64,000 nucleotides of DNA from Trichobilharzia regenti (taxonomy: Eukaryota > Platyhelminthes > Trematoda > Strigeidida > Schistosomatidae): contig OX235262.1 of the NCBI GenBank assembly GCA_944472135.2, forward strand, positions 68,758,887 through 68,822,886. Direction: 5' to 3'. Position numbers and translations under genes: made by a program. The notes beneath the pieces are model-generated. The model was not told where the DNA came from, ran no database searches, and saw nothing but the letters and a program-made list of their open reading frames with translations. Positions 22,001 through 32,831 of the stretch are shown here, in pieces. How positions within the stretch are numbered: the first letter of the stretch is position 1; every line of letters starts with the position of its first letter.

Positions 22001-22480
22001 AAGCGTGATGCAGGAATCCCGTGCACATATACAATTTATATGTAGTCAGTAAGGTCGAAGATGCAATGCTCAGTGCCGTACCTGATTCACTGTGAGTCAT
22101 CTCACACGGAATCACTTATCGGATTCTCATAAGCCGCTTATCGAGCACCACGCTGAACCTAGGAAAATGTTGCGTTATTGGCTAGATCTTTTAGAAACAC
22201 CTCCCCGCTGAGTACTAACTACAAAATTAGTCCTCAGAAAATAAACTGGTTTAGTAGTTCAGAGACCTAGTGCCTCAGCGAATACTTGCCTCTGTTGGTT
22301 GCTACGGATAGAAAGAATGCTTCCAGACAACTGACTGTGGTAGCAACATGTCTGATCCTGCACCATGTCGTGACATGATCCTTGCTTCTACTTATGTTAG
22401 TGACAGATTTTCCAGTAGCTGTCTCAGAATGGTACTCTGCTGTTTGTCTGTTCCTCTGTTCTACTACTGCTAATAATAAT
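22000..22480. other. Probable Gypsy 3' remnant, no clear domain
   Basis: Follows the RNase H remnant. Short stretches suggest integrase or its surroundings but none is certain. I see no independent gene. Confidence 0.3.
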
Positions 22481-22486
22481 ATATTC

Positions 22487-23430
22487 TCATTTTTTACATG
22501 AGGGACGCCAGTTTATAGGCATCATCAATGTGATAATTTACATATACGATTAGCAATCATACTTGATAATAATGTTTTGATAAAATACATATTTTTTCCT
22601 ACCTGTGTAGGACACACCAAATGTACAGGCATGGATAAACATTATTTAAATTTCATAAATTTGGTTTATGGTTAAGTTACATTGTTGCTAACGTTTTTGT
22701 CTTTGGCTTGTGGGAACAATACGCTAACTAGTCATTCAATGGAGCACATCAAAATATATGGAAATATTGCTTTCGCATTAACAAAAAAAGCCAAGTATGT
22801 TATGGATGGATTACATATACTTGGGAAAAAATAAAGCTGGAAGTAATTCCCCAATACAACTTTGGTGTGTACGGCATGGAGGATTATTCTTGATTTATAT
22901 CAGAATTTGGTAATAATTTAAAATAAGTGATACGCCTGTATGGTTTTGTCAGCATTTTCATCGTAACACCACAAGTGAATTGTACCCAATGCAGACTAAT
23001 AGTAATGATAATTTATATTTTCATATAAACGAGTATTTTCAAGAAATGAAAGCTATTTTCACAGATACGATCAGTTATGTTGTAAGTTACAATCGTGAAG
23101 TATTATAAATCTATACTTTTTAATGGTATAAAGGTATATTCCACAACTGTAATCCAGGTTGCGTCGTGGGGAAAGTTAATTCGTTATTAACCAGGCAACT
23201 GAAAGATATGGGACCAATAATGTTTGCAGATCATTTGTCATTGTAAATGGTCAAACATCCACATTATTCATTCTCACTCAAAAAGTCAAATGGAAGCTAA
23301 AATGATGAGGGAAAAAAGAAGACAAACAACAGCAACGCAAAAGAAAGCAAGAGGAGTCCTTAAGGAGTAATTAATAAATATATACATATATATATTCTGT
23401 TTAGTAACTATGGTTATTTTCGTGCACTAA
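22487..23430 (-). repeat. Retroposon complex R (direct repeat, copy 1)
   Basis: A block repeated in direct orientation at 24292-25319. It begins with (AAT)n and TTCTCATTTTTTACATGAGG, has a second hairpin TCCTA (22597-22601)/TAGGA (22608-22612), then a body with CATTCAATGGAGCACATCA and TACTTGGGAAAAAATAAAGC, a third tail module (about 23005-23100), and ends with AGGAGTCCTTAAGGAGTAAT and GTTTAGTAACTATGGTTATT. In element sense (minus) each module ends in a hairpin plus ATT repeats. It is non-coding. Confidence 0.75.
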
Positions 23431-23437
23431 CTAACTA

Positions 23438-24285
23438 ATAATAATTTTATATTTTCATATAAACATAAATGTACATGAAAATGCATGCCATTTTTACAGG
23501 CACGATCAAGTATGGTATAATGTCAAATCATAGATTGTCTACAAGTTAATAATATTTCAACAGTTAAATATTTTATATATATATATATAATTACACTCAT
23601 TGTCTGGACCAGGCCGTATAGTTATTGAATTGTACAGTTGTCCTCCAGGTTGAGCGGGAAAACTGGCTTCGTTTCGTTTTCATCCCGTGGTTGTAGGCAT
23701 ACGATAACCAACGAATATTGAGGTAAGTACAACGTTTACAAGGGATTGTAATAATAATAATAATTTATTTTCATATAAACATAAATTTACATGAAAATGC
23801 ATGCCATTTTTACAGGCACGATCAAGGATGATATAATGTCAAATCTTAAATTGTCTACAAGTTAATAATGTTTCAACAGTTTAATATTTGATATATATAT
23901 ATATATAATTACAGCTGTTTTAGAAAAGTAAAAGTGCTAAGGTGAATCAATAAAGTGTAATGAAATAAGTAAGTGCAATATATCATTAATGAATACATTT
24001 ATATAGGAGACAGAATGGGGAAGCAATTAATTCTTAGGCCGACAACGTTCATTTGCGATGTATAATGCTACCCATATAGGTCTTACTATCATGATGTCCA
24101 CTTTTGGCTTTAACACAATTATTTTCAAGCCAGTTGTTTTTATATTCTATGCCTTTTTGTGCATTTGGTGCATAACCGTACCCTACAGAGAATAGGAATA
24201 GAATAAGTCGAATCAAATTCATAAAGAGCTATAAAATGTTAGGTTTAATGGAATATAATGAGGATCAAGTAAAGACATTTTTTAA
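23438..24285 (-). repeat. Partial third copy of the inverted-duplication arm
   Basis: It matches 27720-28575 in the same orientation and 19155-20030 in the opposite one. It is bounded on both sides by AAT microsatellite. It starts AATAATAATTTTATATTTTC and ends GTAAAGACATTTTTT, where the arm copies continue GTAAAGACATTATTAG. It differs from the arms at scattered positions (for example CATAACCG where the arms have CACAACCG), so it is older than, or independent of, the near-identical pair. Confidence 0.8.
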
Positions 24286-24291
24286 TAATAA

Positions 24292-25319
24292 TAATAATAA
24301 TAGTATATTCTCATTTTGTACATGAGAGACGCCAGTTTACAGGCATCATCAATATGATAAATTACATATACGATTAGCAATCATAATTAATAATAATGTT
24401 TTAATAAAGTACACATTTTTTCCTACCTGTGTAGGACACACCAAATATACAGGCATGGATAAGCATTAATTAAATTTCATAAATTCGGTTTATGGTCAAG
24501 TTACATGGTTGCTGGCGTTTTTGTTTTAATAATAATTATAATAATGTATATTCTCATATAAACATATAAATTTACATGAAAATGCATACCATTTTTTAGG
24601 TCTGTGGGAACAATATGATAACCAGTCATTCAATGGAGCACATCATGAAATATAGGAATATTGACTTCGCATTAACAAAAAAACCCAAGTAAGTTTTGGA
24701 TGGATTAAAAATACTTGGGAAAAAATAAAGCTTGAAGTTATTCCACAATATAACAAGTCATTCAATGGAGCACATCATGAAATATAGGAATATTGTCTTC
24801 GCATTAACAAAAAAACCCAAGTAAGTTTTGGATGGATTAAAAATACTTGGGAAAAAATAAAGCTTGAAGTAATTCCTCAATATAACCTGGGTGTGTACAA
24901 ATCCGAATCTCATTTTTGATTTGATTTATATCCAAATTGGGTAATAAGGAAGCTATTTTTACAGATACGATCAGTTATGTTATAAGTTTTCCATTGGTAT
25001 AAGAGTATATTCCACAAATGTAATCCACAAATGTAATCCAGGTTGCGTCGTGGAGAAAGTTAATTCGTTATTAACCAGGCAACTGAAAGATACGGGACCA
25101 ATAATGTTTGCAGACCATTTGTCATTGTAAATGGTCAAATATCCACATTATTCATTCTCATTCAAAAAGTCAAATGGAAGCTGAAATGGTGAGAGAAAAA
25201 AGAAGACAAACAACAGCAACGCAAAAGAAAGCAAGAGGAGTCCTTAAGGAGTGATTAATAAATATATACATATATATTCTGTTTAGTAACTGTGGTTATT
25301 TTGGTACACAAACTAACTA
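24292..25319 (-). repeat. Retroposon complex R (direct repeat, copy 2)
   Basis: It repeats 22487-23430 with about 80 extra bases from an internal insertion of an (AAT)n tail fragment (about 24528-24600) and a tandem duplication of 132 bp (unit starts near 24624 and 24756, each with GTCATTCAATGGAGCACATC). A 16-nt stretch (CCACAAATGTAATCC) is also doubled near 25012-25042. Its right end CTAACTA touches the 3' end of the CR1-like LINE at 25320. Confidence 0.75.
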
Positions 25320-27054
25320 GTCCCGTTATGCTAACTTTTATATTATGTGTGAACTAATATTACTGTCCTGTGTAGAAATGTTAATCATCTAGTTCCAATA
25401 ATATTAAAGTTTATAATTGTAGTTTGCTGTAACTACACGTTTAAACAACTTAGAATATCTATGTAGGGTGAAAAAGAGGGTGTAAGAGTCAGACGTAGAA
25501 GTGCATTGTCATCTTTGAGCAGTCTGGTGACTGAGGAGATGAACACTGGAAGTGTGTTTGCATCGCGCACATTAGCTGGTAGTCTATTCCAAATGACTGA
25601 AAACTTATTTAAGAAGAAGTTGTACCGCACGTAAGTCTGACAGTGCTCTATAGCAGCTAGGTTGTGATGATTTCTAAGATTGTAACTGACGACAGCGGTA
25701 GGTTTAGTTATTGGCTCGGAGGAATGCAAGAGAAGATTAGTTAGCTTATAGTAAAAGATTAGGTTTAGCTTAAGGCGTCTTTTCCAGAGGGGTTCTAATC
25801 TTAGTCTTACGCATCTCTCATGGTATTCCAGACTACTTTCTAAACCAAGAGTTCTTGAGGTAAACTGCCGTTGCACTCCCTCTAATTTAAGCTTGTCATT
25901 TTGTCTTAGTCCGCTAAGAATAAACGTGCAGTATTCTAAGATAGGTCGGACACATACTTTGTATAATAAAACCCTAGTTTCACAACAAAAGAAATTGCGT
26001 GTTATGCATCCTATCAGCCTACGCGTTTTACGTCTGGCATAATCAGTCTGTTCAGCGAACGTTAGGTTACTAGAGTATCTAATACCGAGATCTACGACTG
26101 AATTGAGCTTAGCTAGTTTTCGCCCATTTATTTCAAGGTTTAGATCAAGCTTACTGTTGCCGATACAAATCCAGCCGCATTTGTCAATGTTAAAATTTAG
26201 GCAGGATTCAGCACACCACGTTGCAAGGCTACTTAGTTCAAGATGTATTTTAGTAACCATATCGCTTAATTCATGAGTGTAGCAGGAGTAGACGACTTTG
26301 AGGTCGTCAGCATATAGGAATGGTTTACCTGAGGTGAAGCACTTGCAAATGCTGTTAATGTAAACTGTGAATAAAAGTGGACCTAGGACACTACCTTGCA
26401 CGACCCCACTTGAGATCTGCCTAGGGTGAGACAATACAGATCCAACTTTGGTTATTTGTACCCTGTTGCTTAGAAATGATTTTAACCAGTTCAGTAATGG
26501 GTTGCGAATTCCACAAGAGTACAGCTTCTCAAAGAGAATACTGTGAGATACCATGTCAAATGCCCTAGATATATCGAAGTATAGAACAACGACTAGCTTA
26601 CGTGCTTCGCGATTACTAGTGATGCAGTTGAAAAAGTCGAAGTGGCAAGTAACGCAGGATCTATTTTTGAGAAATCCATGTTGAGACCTTGTAACAAGAT
26701 CCTCCCTAATTAGGTAGTCTGACAATTGATCCTTTACAACTTTCTCCATGATTCGTGAGATAACTGGGGTTATATTTATGGGTCTGTAATTGCGGACGTT
26801 TGCCCTATCACCAGATTTGTAATGTGGAATTATGAAGCTAGTTTTCCACTCACTAGGGTAAGTGCCAGTGTCCATAGATATTGAGAAGAATTTAAGAAGT
26901 AACAGGGGTATATCACACCCACTGTTTTTGAAAATTATCGAAGCTAGGCCATCCGGTCCCGTACTAGTGGAAGGTTTAAGGCTTTTAATTGCTTGTACTA
27001 TTAACTGATTAGTGAACACAATGCTTCCAAGGGACGAGATAGTAAGGGGAGCGT
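25320..27054 (-). pseudogene. CR1-like LINE, 5'-truncated, RT ORF open
   Basis: The ORF at 25433-27019 (528 codons, minus) is an almost intact reverse transcriptase C-terminal two thirds. In order: STGPDGLASIIF (RT block 1), YRPINITPVISRIMEKVV, SQHGFLKNRSC, VVLYFDISRAFDMVSH (block A, first Asp), SGVVQGSVLGPLLFTVYIN (block B), FLYADDLKVV (catalytic YADD), LNFNIDKC, and the C-terminal region with LEYC. The QHGF, ISRAFD and VVQGSVLGP motifs place it in the CR1 clade. There is no endonuclease: the copy is cut at about 27054. The 3' UTR ends at 25320 in GCATAACGGGA, and the same end occurs at 38640. It cannot move by itself without the 5' part. Confidence 0.85.
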
Positions 27055-28907
27055 AAGGAGGGTAATGGCTGGTTTAGGTACATCTTCTACGGCAACCAAC
27101 ATATTGCGATAGGCGTAAACTGAGTCAATCTTGGTAAATACTTTAGCATCTCGAAGACTATTGGTGCCTCCAGGTATCTGTCTGGGATGGTTTTCTTATT
27201 TGGGACTGTCAATGGAGTTGAAGATTGAACGATCAATTCATGGTTGTTTGCTCAAACCAACTTCCTCAATTTTCGCGGAGGCATCAATACGACAGTCATC
27301 GTCTCTTCGGTCGCTGTTCAGAAAGAAGAGTGAAACATCGTCAGAAAATGTCAATCACGTCTCATAAACCGTTAATGCCCAGCTCTCGCTACGCTCGGGC
27401 CCACGCTGTTCTTCGAAGATTTCAGAAACGCTTAGTTATAACGGACGATAAAACCAAAACACCGATCTGCCGTTTGATATTTCTTTATTGTTACACCAAC
27501 ATATAAAAAGAATAAGCGAACTAAGGTCTGAAAACAAATATTACAATAATAAATCTTTGTATTACTTCTGACGATGTTTCACTCTTCTTTCTGAACAGCG
27601 ACCGAAGAGACGATGACTGTCGTATTGATGCCTCCGCGAAAATTGGGGAATTTGGTTTGAGCAAACAACCAAGAATTGATCGTTCAATCTTCAACTCCAT
27701 TGAAAGGGACTGTGTAATAATAATAATTATAATAATGTATATTCTCATATAAACATATAAACTTACATGAAAATGCATGCCATTTTTACAGGCACGATCA
27801 AGTATGGTATAATGTCAAATCATAGATTGTCTACAAGTTAATAATGTTTCAACAGTTAAATATTTTTATATATATATATATAATTACACTCATTGTCTGG
27901 ACCAGGCCGTATAGTTATTGAATTGTACAGTTGTCCTCCAGGTTGAGCGGGAAAACTGGCTTCGTTTCGTTTTCATCCCGTGGTTGTAGGCATACGATAA
28001 CCAACGAATATTGAGGTAAGTACAACGTTTACAAGGGATTGTAATAATAATAATAATAATTTATTTTCATATAAACATAAATTTACATGAAAATGCATGC
28101 CATTTTTACAGGCACGATCAAGGATGATATAATGTCAAATCTTAAATTGTCTACAAGTTAATAATGTTTCAACAGTTTAATATTTGATATATATATATAT
28201 ATAATTACAGCTGTTTTAGAAAAGTAAAAGTGCTAAGGTGAATCAATAAAGTGTAATGAAATAAGTAAGTGCAATATATCATTAATGAATACATTTATAT
28301 AGGAGACAGAATGGGGAAGCAATTAATTCTTAGGCCGACAACGTTCATTTGCGATGTATAATGCTACCCATATAGGTCTTACTATCATGATGTCCACTTT
28401 TGGCTTTAACACAATTATTTTCAAGCCAGTTGTTTTTATATTCTATGCCTTTTTGTGCATTTGGTGCACAACCGTACCCTACAGAGAATAGGAATAGAAT
28501 AAGTCGAATCAAATTCATAAAGAGCTATAAAATGTTAGGTTTAATGGAATATAATGAGGATCAAGTAAAGACATTATTAGAAAATAAATGAGATAAGACA
28601 TTGTGAAGTGGTATTTAAAGATCCGACGATGGATAGCAAGTTAATTTATAAGATGCCCCATAAATCTGTGCAGATCCCACATGGTCGCATCTCAACAATA
28701 GGCCGAGTGAATGGTATATATTTAAAGGCAGAAGCATGACCTGTCTAGGCGTTCATTATTATCTTTTTCAAGATAAAGATCTAAGCCCTCATAAAAATCA
28801 GAAATGTCTCGAGCCTTCAAATTGCATATTGCTGTTCCTGCAGAATGGGGTGATTCACCTTAGTGACCCCCACCATATCTACTGATCAGCTAGCGCCACC
28901 CTCCCTC
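27055..28907 (-). repeat. Right arm of 1.85-kb inverted duplication
   Basis: Inverted copy of 18832-20687. It ends at CCACCCTCCCTC (28907), which is exactly where the insertion begins in the left arm, and on the inner side at AAGGAGGG (27055), which is exactly where the CR1-like LINE starts. It contains the Gypsy RT fragment of the left arm, the LTR pair and the two retroposon copies. Target-site duplications cannot be seen at the outer ends (left flank GGTTACAG, right flank GTTTTATG), so a simple terminal-inverted-repeat transposon is not supported. Confidence 0.9.
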
Positions 28908-29640
28908 GTTTTATGATGTTAGGCTCTGAGACTATGATTATTATGGCTACCGCAAATATATTGCTTGGTACTAGACATGTTCGTACCCCATATTCCATCT
29001 CCCTAGCCTTCTTAATGTGTGCTTCCAATAGGTCTCTATGTACATCTTTATGAACATATTATATATGTATGCATGCGTCCTAATGAGCAGATTACTTTAT
29101 AAGAAGTTAAAACCTTAAAGAGTAAAAAGAATAGGTTTTATGAATAGTGGAGCAGGATTCAGCAGAACACTATAGCTGGTTCAATATAGGTAGTATGAAT
29201 TGAAGGTAAGGTCGGTTGGCAGGACTTAGTGTACTTATACATAGTAAACATTTGACATTGCAAAGTAATCCGTCGACACATATTATAAAAAGGTATTGAT
29301 ACTGAACCAACAAAATTTTAGCATTTGGTTAACAATACTGCAGAAGGGTTTTTAGTCTTAAGGGTAGCCGTAAAGTAAATTAGACCATGCATGAGAAGAG
29401 TATAATCAATATTATATTTCGTATTAGCAAAGAATACATTAGACTCAATAACTGAGTGTTATAAGGGAAACAAGCGTGGTAAATCAAGAGAACACTTCTT
29501 GCATAAACATTTTAATCATTTTAAGTATTTTAATAGCAATCTAATTTAAGAATTGAACATGCATGAATAATAAGCATTATTATATTAGTATACACATGTG
29601 TAAAACGTTAAAAGGTGTGGATGCTATTACAATTATTTCC
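28908..29640. other. Gene-free stretch
   Basis: AT-rich DNA with no recognised domain or repeat structure. It separates the inverted duplication from the next LINE. Confidence 0.45.
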
Positions 29641-29715
29641 AGTGTTACTTTTGCCAACACAACTTAGTGAAAATTATAGAGAATAGAAATCAGTAAATTA
29701 GTTAACGTTCGCTGC

Positions 29716-30523
29716 GTGAGTATTAGAGTCGAGATATACGTATGTGACTATACTGAAGACTGGACTGGCCTTCAATTTCCGTTCTACCAACAGTTGTGGT
29801 CTTTTAGACGAGCTAGGGTGGACATGTTAAAGTGTCTTTCTAGGCTCCGTTTGAACCCATCAGGGTTTTCACAACATCTTATTTCAGGTGGTAGTTGGTT
29901 CCAAAGAGTGCAATATTTTATGGTGAAAAAGTTTGCCCTAATGGATTTTCTGTGGGTAGCCACCTTGACAAGGTAGTCGTGGTTTCGCAGCTGATATGAT
30001 TTAATATTTTCCCAAAATATGGATGAGTTACTGTAGCAGTGTTTCCTAATGACTTTGAAGAGTAGAAATAGGTTGCACTTCACTCTCCTTAACCACAGAG
30101 GCTCTAATTTCAGACGTACACACCTGTCAACATATTCCACTTGTTGGTCGAACCCTATTATGCGTTTCGTGAGGAATCTCTGGACACTTTCGATTTTTTT
30201 CTGTCTACAGTCCTGAGGTTACTAAATAGGAGAGCACAATATTCAAGTTTGGGACGGATACATGTCCTATATATAGCTAATCTTGCTTCTTGGGTGTAGA
30301 AGTTACGCAGTACAAAGCCAGTAAGTCGTTTACAGTCAGATACAACCTTATTTGCATGATCGGAAAAGGATAAATCTGAGTATGTTATCCCGAGATCTGT
30401 GACTGTGTTCAGTTTTGAGAGGAGCTTACCGTACATATAAGGCACATTATCGGTTTCCAGCGTCCAAGGTGGGTTATACCGCACTTGTCTGGGTTGAAAG
30501 TCAGTTGCCACTTTTCGCTCCAA
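29716..30523 (-). pseudogene. CR1-like LINE B, RT C-terminal end (frameshifted)
   Basis: Minus-strand frames at 30158-30523 and 29784-30140 continue the reverse transcriptase of the 30409-32823 ORF after frameshifts. The text includes VVSDCKRLTGFVLRNFY, RPKLEYCALLFSNLR, CVRLKLEPLWLRRVKCNL, YQLRNHDYLVKVATHRKS and TLWNQLPPEI. The same blocks occur in the CR1-like copy at 25433 (RPILEYC, RLRLEPLWKRRLKLNL, YNLRNHHN, IWNRLPANV), so both are one clade but different subfamilies. The stop is at 29784 and the 3' UTR extends to roughly 29640-29716. Confidence 0.8.
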
Positions 30524-32823
30524 TCGCCTAGATCATTTAAGTCTTGTTGGATCTTGCTTTCGACGCTCATATCACCGTACCCATAATCATATACTATCTT
30601 GAGATCATCTGCAAAAAGGTATGGCTTGCCATACTTGATTACAGAGACTATGTCATTTATAAATAAGAGGAATAGAATAGGGCCAAGAACACTACCTTGT
30701 ATTACACCACTGGTTATCGGCTTTGAGGAAGACAACTGGTGGTTGATTTTGACTAATTGCTCTCTTTCTGTGAGAAAAGAACTTATCCATTTGTGAAGAT
30801 TTCCGGTTATTCCGTAGGATTGGAGTTTTGTTAGGAGTCTGATATGTGGGACTTTATCGAAGGCCTTGCTAACGTCAAGAAACAATGTTGTTACCGAACG
30901 CCCATTATCAATGCTTTGTGTGATGTAGTCAAAATAATCTAAGTGGCAAGTAATGCACGACCTTCTACTTAAGAAACCGTATTGGGATGGGGATAGTAGG
31001 TCATTTGACAGCAAGTACTGAATGATTTGAGTCTTAACTATCTTTTCCATTACACGTGAAACTACAGACGTGATGTTGATGGGGCGGTAGTTGTTGATAT
31101 CAGCTATAGGCCCGTATTTATGGATAGGTACAATATAAGACTTCTTCCAGCAGTTAGGGTATGTCCCATCGCTTAATGAAATTGAGTATAACTTGAGTAA
31201 GAGTAAACTCATGTCATTACCACCTTTTTTCAGCAGAACGGAAGATATACCGTCTGGGCCAGTAGTGTTACTAAGCTTAAGATTTGCGACAGCTTTATCG
31301 ATCTCATGTGTGGTGAAAATTATGTCACTTAAACATTCGTCTGTTTTACGTGGGAAATCCACGACTTCATCGTTCTCTAAGGTGTATAATCTGGCGAAGT
31401 GCTTGCTAAACAGTTCACATATCGCCTCATTATTTTCGTAAGCAATGCCGTCTAAGTATATTATTTTCGGATAGGGTGTTTTGGAGTTCATCAACCTACT
31501 TTTAAAAAGTTTGGCTATTTCTCCTGAGTTATGCGGTGCATGAATGGCCTGCATTTCTTTGTTTCTGAGGCCTATATTTCTCAACTCTTCAATTCTACTG
31601 AGAAGGGACGTTATGGCAATTAATGACGATAAGTCATGATATCTGTAGTATTTTATTGAGTGCTTACGTAGACTTCTTCTAAACGATGTCGGAATATAAT
31701 CACTTTGGGGGAATCTGAAGTTAAGAATCTTCTCGGGTGCAATGACGTCGTGAATTGAGTTAATATTCTGATAGAAGTTGTTAAGAATTGCATCTAAGGA
31801 CTGGTTCGAAAAGTACGAGTCCCAATTAGAACATCTAATTAGGTGCTGATACAAGTCCCAGTCAGCATGTGTGTACAATCTCATAGGTATCTGGCCAGCT
31901 TCATCTCTGCGTTTTGTTTCAGGAAAGATGTCAAAAGAACAAACTACTATTCTATGGTCACTACCTGGAAATTCATGTCCAACATGTACGGTAGATGGCG
32001 TTATGTTGTTCGTGAAAATAAGGTCTAGGATATTTGCGGATCTAGTGGGTGAATTTATGTGTTGTGTCCACCCTCCTGTGACGATGGAATTTATGAGATT
32101 ATCGTACCTTTGGGGTCCTCGGAGTGAAGACCATGATACTTCTGGCAAGTTGAAATCGCCTCCGATAATTTTATAACTGAAAGGAAGATTGGCTGTAACA
32201 TTAAAGATATTGCTAAGCATATTATCATATTCCCTGCTGGATGAAGGGGGCCGGTACACACAACCCACAAGTATAGGTTTACTTCTGACAACTTTTATTT
32301 CGACCCAGATCGAGTCATTGAGTTGTGACAGAATTGGGTTACTAAACTGGGTTGCACACATGGATTGTTCACAGTAAATTAGTGTTCCACCCCCACGACC
32401 TGTCCGTCTGTCCCGAAAAAGGTTGTATTTATCAATCCTTAGGCTGTCATTGGAGATTTCACTTGTGCACCAGGCTTCGGTGATCATAATCAATGACGGT
32501 CTGCATATAGAAGCTATTGTACTTAGTGCTAAATGTTTGCTTAGAACTGATCTCGTATTTACTAGGATAATAGATAAACACTGGCTATGTGGTTTCAGTG
32601 AGCGGACAACATCTTGGTAAAATAATCCGTGAGTATCCTCTATATACATGTTATCAGACTCATTTACCAATATCTTTGGATCGTAGGAAGACTTCAGGTA
32701 GATTTTTGAGGTGGTAGTCAGGGATGGGCTTACGTTTGGATATGGTATGCAGTGAGAGACACCTGTGTGATAATCAGATATTAATATTTTAGAGATATTA
32801 GTATCCGCGTTTGGTGTCGACAC
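30409..32823 (-). CDS. CR1-like LINE B, ORF2 endonuclease-RT
   Basis: An 804-codon open frame. The N-terminal part is an APE-type endonuclease: SIILVNTRSVLSKH, IMITEAW (catalytic Glu), GGGTLIY, VGCVYRPP, IIGGDFNLPEVSW (catalytic Asp and Asn) and FPGSDHRIV (the SDH catalytic pair). The middle linker is followed by RT: TTGPDGISSVLL, NYRPINITSVVSRVMEKIV, SQYGFLSRRSC, TTLFLDVSKAFDKVPH, SGVIQGSVLGPILFLLFIND and YLFADDLKIV (FADD in place of YADD). It nicks target DNA and reverse-transcribes its RNA there. The frame is intact to about residue 790, where a frameshift moves into the C-terminal frame at 30523. It is likely dead but fairly young. Confidence 0.88.
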   Translation of the reverse strand: MSTPNADTNISKILISDYHTGVSHCIPYPNVSPSLTTTSKIYLKSSYDPKILVNESDNMYIEDTHGLFYQDVVRSLKPHSQCLSIILVNTRSVLSKHLALSTIASICRPSLIMITEAWCTSEISNDSLRIDKYNLFRDRRTGRGGGTLIYCEQSMCATQFSNPILSQLNDSIWVEIKVVRSKPILVGCVYRPPSSSREYDNMLSNIFNVTANLPFSYKIIGGDFNLPEVSWSSLRGPQRYDNLINSIVTGGWTQHINSPTRSANILDLIFTNNITPSTVHVGHEFPGSDHRIVVCSFDIFPETKRRDEAGQIPMRLYTHADWDLYQHLIRCSNWDSYFSNQSLDAILNNFYQNINSIHDVIAPEKILNFRFPQSDYIPTSFRRSLRKHSIKYYRYHDLSSLIAITSLLSRIEELRNIGLRNKEMQAIHAPHNSGEIAKLFKSRLMNSKTPYPKIIYLDGIAYENNEAICELFSKHFARLYTLENDEVVDFPRKTDECLSDIIFTTHEIDKAVANLKLSNTTGPDGISSVLLKKGGNDMSLLLLKLYSISLSDGTYPNCWKKSYIVPIHKYGPIADINNYRPINITSVVSRVMEKIVKTQIIQYLLSNDLLSPSQYGFLSRRSCITCHLDYFDYITQSIDNGRSVTTLFLDVSKAFDKVPHIRLLTKLQSYGITGNLHKWISSFLTEREQLVKINHQLSSSKPITSGVIQGSVLGPILFLLFINDIVSVIKYGKPYLFADDLKIVYDYGYGDMSVESKIQQDLNDLGDWSEKWQLTFNPDKCGITHLGRWKPIMCLICTVSSSQN

Positions 32824-32831
32824 TGTGTCAG

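Noticed and set aside
18832..28907. A 10-kb transposon with 1.85-kb terminal inverted repeats
   Set aside because: No target-site duplication, and the left arm contains host Gypsy sequence that continues into the flank. A later inverted duplication explains it better.
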